Shown here: positions 8,484-10,649 of the stretch, piece after piece
How the letters are laid out: each line of letters begins with the position of its first letter
How positions within the stretch are numbered: the stretch's first letter is position 1
Assembly (NCBI GenBank): GCA_003024985.2
Contig: PXIH01S0029260.1
DNA length: 10,649 nt
Reading direction: 5' to 3' (one strand)
From: Euperipatoides rowelli
Taxonomy: Eukaryota > Onychophora > Udeonychophora > Euonychophora > Peripatopsidae
Translations under genes and position numbers: made by a program
Notes under the pieces: model-generated
What the model was told of the DNA's origin: nothing
Database searches by the model: none
What the model saw: only the letters and a program-made list of their open reading frames with translations

Positions 8484-8729
8484 CCGAAGGCATTAAGGAA
8501 AAGGAGAGGTGAAAAAATGAGATACCTGGTTGTGAGAGAAAAAAATATTATTTTGGGTCCTTATTCCCTGAAGGGAAGCATCACATTGCCTAAAAGAAAG
8601 ATTCCGGATTCTGATCTCTGGAAGGGAAGCATCACATTGCCAAAACGGATTATTTTGGATCCTGATACCTGGAAGGGAAGCATCATATTGCCTAATCAAA
8701 AATCGGCCTTAAAATGTATTTCAAGTTAA
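8484..8729 (+). other. Open frame across the 51-bp repeats, coding status unknown
   Basis: The frame is open from after the TGA at 8481; the first ATG, at 8517 with A at -3, gives 70 codons ending at TAA 8727-8729. The product would carry 17-residue repeats: WKGSITLPKR-type segments, with KGSITLPKR twice and a third decayed copy KGSIILPNQK. The two KR pairs are encoded by different codons (AAA AGA and AAA CGG). Repeats with dibasic KR sites recall peptide-hormone precursors, but there is no signal peptide at the start (MRYLVVREKN), and it is very short. An antisense frame (8493-8699) is open too, with CDASLP-type repeats, which is expected from the period alone. A chance frame is the likelier reading. 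Confidence 0.15.
8530..8706 (+). repeat. 51-bp tandem repeat, about three and a half copies
   Basis: The phase mark AAGGGAAGCATCA falls at 8571, 8622 and 8673, exactly 51 bases apart. A degenerate first unit (8530-8570) shares ATTATTTTGG and the CCTTATTCCCTG end; the last unit decays after about 8692. The junction TTCCCT-GA-AGGGAA near 8564-8577 is itself a dyad. Because 51 is 17 codons, the frame stays open through the whole array on both strands. Confidence 0.9.
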
Positions 8730-9720
8730 GTGAAGGATTGAGATTGTCATTAGAAAATAAGTAGTACTGTGCTAAAATCTGGTTTTCAGAAACTAAATCC
8801 GCTTTGCTGTATACAACATCTCGTACCATAGAAGCAAGAACAGTTTCCATTAGACATGGTATTTCCACCAGTAAAGAAATTAAAAGTTAGAGAAATATTC
8901 CCCTAGTCTAATGTATATAAAGAAGTGATCCAGATCCAAAGGCTGTACTTGCAGTAATTTGAGAGGAACAGAAGCCCAAAAATGTGTTTAATTTCTAACT
9001 AAATGTGTGCATTGAAGTTAAAACCGTGACACGGGCCGGCTGTGTAAGGTGAAGCTATTCTCGGCATCATAATTAGATTTGGAATATTGGACGAAAATGA
9101 TAGTTATTCTGAAGCCTGTTATAGACTTAAATTATTACAAGTAAGTGCTGACCATTTGATTTGTGAACTTTTAAGAACAGTTTAAAATTAGCGGCAAATC
9201 TAACTGTAGTTGTGATAATGACCTTGCACAGGTAGGGTTAAGTATTACAAGGACAGATAGAGCAAATATAATTTGTTTGTATTTTTATATGAATGAGATG
9301 TGTATGTAAAGAAATTTTTGATTTTATTTAATTTACCAATGATTAATTTGATTGTATTTATGTTGAATATTTTAGTGTTGAAATTATAAGTTAGTTTCAC
9401 TAACAATCATTTGTAAAATTTCATATGACGATTGTTGAATCCAGTATGGCTAAATTAAACAAAGTTATGAGTGGCTAAAAACTGTCTTTGTGGTGTGATT
9501 CTTTTCAGTTGGTGCAGCCTTTCTAATGATCAAATTACAATTTTTAATATAATTCCCCTTTCTAATATAATTATATATTAATCTAATGTTTATGCAAATT
9601 TTTAGTGTGATAAAATATAGCTAATGTGTGATTAATTTGAATTGGGTCTTATTATTTTGTAATTTTTAATTATTTTTCAATCAAATTTAATTTAGGCTAA
9701 TGTGGATAGGCTGCCTTAAG
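8730..9720. other. AT-rich non-coding DNA
   Basis: No gene is recognised and no long frame exists. The only local oddity is 9024-9040, where CCGTG-A-CACGG is followed at once by GCCGGC, the highest-GC spot in the window. The rest is ordinary A/T-rich sequence. Confidence 0.65.
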
Positions 9721-9740
9721 TTGAATTTAACTCAATTCAA
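9721..9740. repeat. 7-bp inverted repeat TTGAATT / AATTCAA
   Basis: Exact inverse arms (9721-9727, 9734-9740) around a 6-base loop, standing next to the longer hairpin at 9743. Confidence 0.55.
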
Positions 9741-9742
9741 TG

Positions 9743-9776
9743 ACCGAGGTGAATCTTCCTTTTGATTCACAACGGT
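9743..9776. repeat. 11-bp hairpin with a symmetric internal loop
   Basis: GTGAATC (9749-9755) pairs with GATTCAC (9764-9770) around an 8-base loop. ACCG (9743-9746) pairs with CGGT (9773-9776) below a 2-by-2 internal loop. It is a plausible small RNA or DNA cruciform fold; no gene is adjacent. Confidence 0.65.
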
Positions 9777-9989
9777 AGTCTTTAGTTCTTAACCATGGAT
9801 CGATCCTGATCTTCCAGCTCTAGTCCTTTTATATTTTGTTTACATTTCTGTTGTTTCACTGGACACTTATTATAGATTAAGGCTTAAGTCCATTTAGTTT
9901 TTTTGCATTAAACGTGAATCTAATTCCCCAAACGAATCTGTGCAAATGTAATGTATACATCACCATTCATGACCATTCATTCATGTTCT

Positions 9990-10008
9990 GATAATTCCTT
10001 GAATTATC
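9990..10008. repeat. 8-bp hairpin GATAATTC / GAATTATC
   Basis: Perfect 8-base arms around the loop CTT. It lies between CATTCAT direct repeats (9964-9983) and a further small dyad CTGTCT-TT-AGACAG at 10089-10102. Confidence 0.65.
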
Positions 10009-10649
10009 ACCATCAGTGAACAAAGGTATGAATGGAACAATGACGGACTACATTACAGATGCAAATTGTGTCTGACGATGACCAGCTACTGTCTTTAGAC
10101 AGAGTCAAGGTTACACTCTCTCACACTTTGCATTACAGCACATGATTTAAAGATAGTTAAGTCATTAATATTGTCATTAATTTCAAGTTCCTTAAGTAAG
10201 CTGATATAATGTGTTTCTCTTTGGGCCCATTCCTTGCTCATGCCAGACCCACTAGATGGTTAGGGATGAGTCTTTGACGAAGGGTGCAGAGAGTGCACAG
10301 CATGCCCACACACTCATGTTAGAAATGTATAGCCCTGCAAATCACAGAGAAATTGACAGATTTTAGTTTTAAAGTTTTATTTAAATTTTTGTTTATTTAA
10401 ATGGTGCAATTAGTGCTGCTCATGATCGTGATTCTTCAGCTTGCAGTGAAAGGTGTGGCTGATGGGTCATGGGCAGGACTGGGGCAGGACAATCATGTAG
10501 CTGTGTATCAGCGAATCGGGTAATCTTAACATCTCCCTTGTGATTGACAATTTTGATTATAATGTGCAACTTAACTTTACTTAAATTTCCTAGTGATGTT
10601 GAGTGTATGACGGGGTGGAAAATGACATTTATACATGCAGTATATATAT
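10009..10649. other. Non-coding DNA with a modestly GC-richer block
   Basis: No gene is recognised. From about 10231 to 10320 the sequence is closer to half G+C and includes the dyad GTGCA-GAGAG-TGCAC. Frames through it on both strands stay open for only about 20 codons. A second slightly richer patch covers 10430-10520. These may be fragments of old repeats or of an exon; neither is shown. The window ends in a short TA run. Confidence 0.5.

Noticed and set aside
8493-8699. Antisense frame with repeated CDASLP segments
   Set aside because: A 51-bp period with no stop in one unit is open in that frame automatically; nothing else supports coding.

Overview
This is a very AT-rich stretch of non-coding nuclear DNA, most likely from an animal. 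No bacterial signs are present: no dense reading frames, no ribosome binding sites, no tRNA or rRNA. All reading frames are short, and most are simple A/T-rich chance frames. Small repeats, tandem duplications, foldback sequences and the frequent heptamer TAGGCTA/TAGCCTA (six copies) suit the repeat-rich intergenic or intronic DNA of a metazoan. A marine invertebrate such as a crustacean is a guess from general familiarity with such motifs, not a result. One unresolved base (n) lies at 5981.

Layout. 1-2095 is unstructured AT-rich DNA with a few palindromes. 2096-2496 is a richer-GC block bounded by 13-bp inverted ends with one mismatch; it looks like a small non-autonomous DNA transposon (MITE-like). 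2497-5340 is AT-rich filler with a 19-base C run (2894-2912), a 9-bp hairpin (2811-2836) and a weak inverted-repeat pair (4822-5146). 5341-5559 is a diverged direct duplication with a 109-bp period. 5881-6390 is the most striking structure: a minisatellite with a 56-bp period, about eight full copies, each carrying a small hairpin (CCGTCA-AAAA-TGACGG) whose arms mostly stay pairable as they mutate. A short GC-balanced block (6384-6503) abuts it and may be an eroded retroelement or gene fragment.

6504-8330 is again AT-rich. 8331-8729 is a second compositional island: a perfect 10-bp hairpin, a longer inverted repeat, then a 51-bp tandem repeat. Because 51 is a multiple of three, the repeat is open on both strands; on the + strand it gives KGSITLPKR twice. 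8730-9742 is AT-rich with a short GC-rich palindrome near 9024. 9721-10102 holds several hairpins, and 10231-10320 is a modestly GC-richer block of unknown nature.

No gene can be assigned with confidence, and no set of genes working together is visible. The window is best read as repeat-bearing intergenic or intronic DNA, with the hairpin minisatellite, the MITE-like element and the 51-bp repeat island as its notable content.
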